DNA from: Deltaproteobacteria bacterium ADurb.Bin207
GTDB taxonomy: Bacteria; Myxococcota_A; Polyangia; Polyangiales; Polyangiaceae
NCBI GenBank assembly: GCA_002070115.1
Contig: MWCO01000042.1
Span: 1-51,635 of the forward strand
Direction of reading: 5' to 3'
Length of the DNA: 51,635 nucleotides
The notes beneath the pieces are model-generated. The model made no database searches. It had not been told where the DNA came from and worked only from the letters and a program-made list of their open reading frames with translations. Shown here in pieces: positions 51,096 to 51,635 of this stretch. The first letter of the stretch is position 1; each line of letters begins with the position of its first letter. The translations under genes were made by a program, and so were the position numbers.

Positions 51096-51635
51096 ATGAA
51101 ACGCTTGTTGATCTACGGAATCCCTGTTGGAGCCTTGTTTTTTCCCCTTATGCAAGCATGTAGTTCCGACGATGAGGACCCTTCCTCCCCCTCCAAAGGA
51201 GGCTCCGGGGGAGCAGTTACCGACGCGCAATCCGACCATCAAAACGATACGAGCACCGGCGGAGGCAGCGGCGGCGGAACGTCGGGAACAGGCGGTTCCA
51301 TCGCTGGTTCGGGAGGTACGGACGTCCCCGATGCACCAGAGGATAGTGAGCCTGACGTTCCCGAGGACATCGTCGTCGGTGATGTGATTTGCCCCGCGGG
51401 TTCGTTTCAATGCAAAAACAACACCCTGCTCAAATGCAATGAAACGGGCACACAATGGATTGACTACTGGCCCTGTGCCACTTCCGCGTTGTGCGACGAT
51501 CAGCAGGGACGATGCCATCCCCCTGTCTGCCAACCTTCGGAACATCGTTGTGTCGGTGCCACCCTCGAGATTTGTTTGTCCAATCAGACCGGCTGGTCCA
51601 CCAAAGAGGTGTGTGAATCGGCAGCCCATTGTCGT
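51096..51635 (+). CDS. 5' part of a Cys-rich lipoprotein, cut by right edge
   Basis: From the ATG at 51096 (ribosome site GTGAAGGAA) 180 codons remain open to the last base. The signal peptide ends P-L-M-Q-A-C-S-S, giving a lipoprotein. A Ser/Gly/Thr linker (T-G-G-G-S-G-G-G-T-S-G-T-G-G-S) and an acidic D-V-P-E-D-I-V stretch follow. Cys modules then begin: C-P-A-G-S-F-Q-C-K-N-N-T-L-L-K-C-N, W-P-C-A-T-S-A-L-C-D-D and H-R-C-V-G-A-T-L-E-I-C-L. These modules of ~45 residues recur in myxobacterial surface lipoproteins of unknown function. The rest of the gene is beyond the window. Confidence 0.75.
   Translation, partial: MKRLLIYGIPVGALFFPLMQACSSDDEDPSSPSKGGSGGAVTDAQSDHQNDTSTGGGSGGGTSGTGGSIAGSGGTDVPDAPEDSEPDVPEDIVVGDVICPAGSFQCKNNTLLKCNETGTQWIDYWPCATSALCDDQQGRCHPPVCQPSEHRCVGATLEICLSNQTGWSTKEVCESAAHCR

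Noticed and set aside
50643..51629. 328-codon minus-strand frame opposite the NusG-like gene and right-edge lipoprotein
   Set aside because: It spans two convincing plus-strand genes and the intergenic region and has no recognisable motif; the plus-strand lipoprotein with signal peptide and ribosome site explains the region.

Overview
The window looks like a contig from an uncultured or poorly known member of the Myxococcota, probably Polyangia-like. The evidence is the large number of cysteine-rich lipoproteins, Gly/Ser/Thr-rich linkers, MopE-like D-N-D-C-D-G repeat proteins, three proteins ending in a MYXO-CTERM sorting tag, 27-residue Cys repeats and several small proteins of a myxobacterial type. 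By eye the GC content is moderate, lower than in Sorangium. I see no tRNA, rRNA, CRISPR array, transposase or phage module, apart from a short foreign-looking stretch at the extreme left edge.

Left part (1-15100): a truncated SpoIID-like gene at a probable junction; an orphan ThiS/MoaD-like sulfur carrier; a PHP-domain (CehA/McbA) lipoprotein; a lipoprotein made of eleven 27-residue Cys repeats followed by a K+ channel with two RCK units; a small outer-membrane barrel; an FG-GAP lipoprotein; an O-methyltransferase; a VanY-like carboxypeptidase; a sulfatase-superfamily lipoprotein with Thr in place of the FGly cysteine; a beta-propeller-like protein coupled to a MYXO-CTERM transglycosylase-like protein.

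Centre (15150-22550): a Sel1-repeat protein diverges from two overlapping Orn/Lys/Arg-decarboxylase-like genes. The first has lost essentially every PLP-contacting motif including the Schiff-base lysine. The second keeps those motifs but lacks the N-terminal F-H-x-P-G-H-K segment that the first keeps. The pair looks like an enzyme plus 'prozyme'. A histidine kinase and a thymidine phosphorylase follow.

Surface-protein cluster (22600-35400): a minus-strand three-gene operon. Two ~1350-residue vWA / DNCDG / EGF-like / Gly-linker / MYXO-CTERM proteins share a nearly perfect 2.93-kb block but have diverged N-terminal vWA domains. A translationally coupled DNCDG lipoprotein with an FGE/SUMF1-type domain comes third, and a clear intrinsic terminator ends the operon. 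A relic of another copy's 3' end lies just upstream of the first gene. A WYL regulator is divergent to the operon.

Right part (35450-51635): envelope and housekeeping genes. These are a lytic transglycosylase, a CPBP intramembrane protease (a possible sorting enzyme for the MYXO-CTERM proteins), gltX, two lipoproteins including a DUF4349 protein, a ComEA-like protein, a vWA lipoprotein, a DMT exporter, a Tat-exported DUF362 protein, ribosomal protein L3 in an unusual place next to rlmE, a plant-type glutamate-cysteine ligase, a GYF-GAF protein next to trmH, a NusG/UpxY-like factor, and the 5' part of another Cys-rich lipoprotein cut by the right edge. All functions are read from sequence motifs by eye; no search was run.
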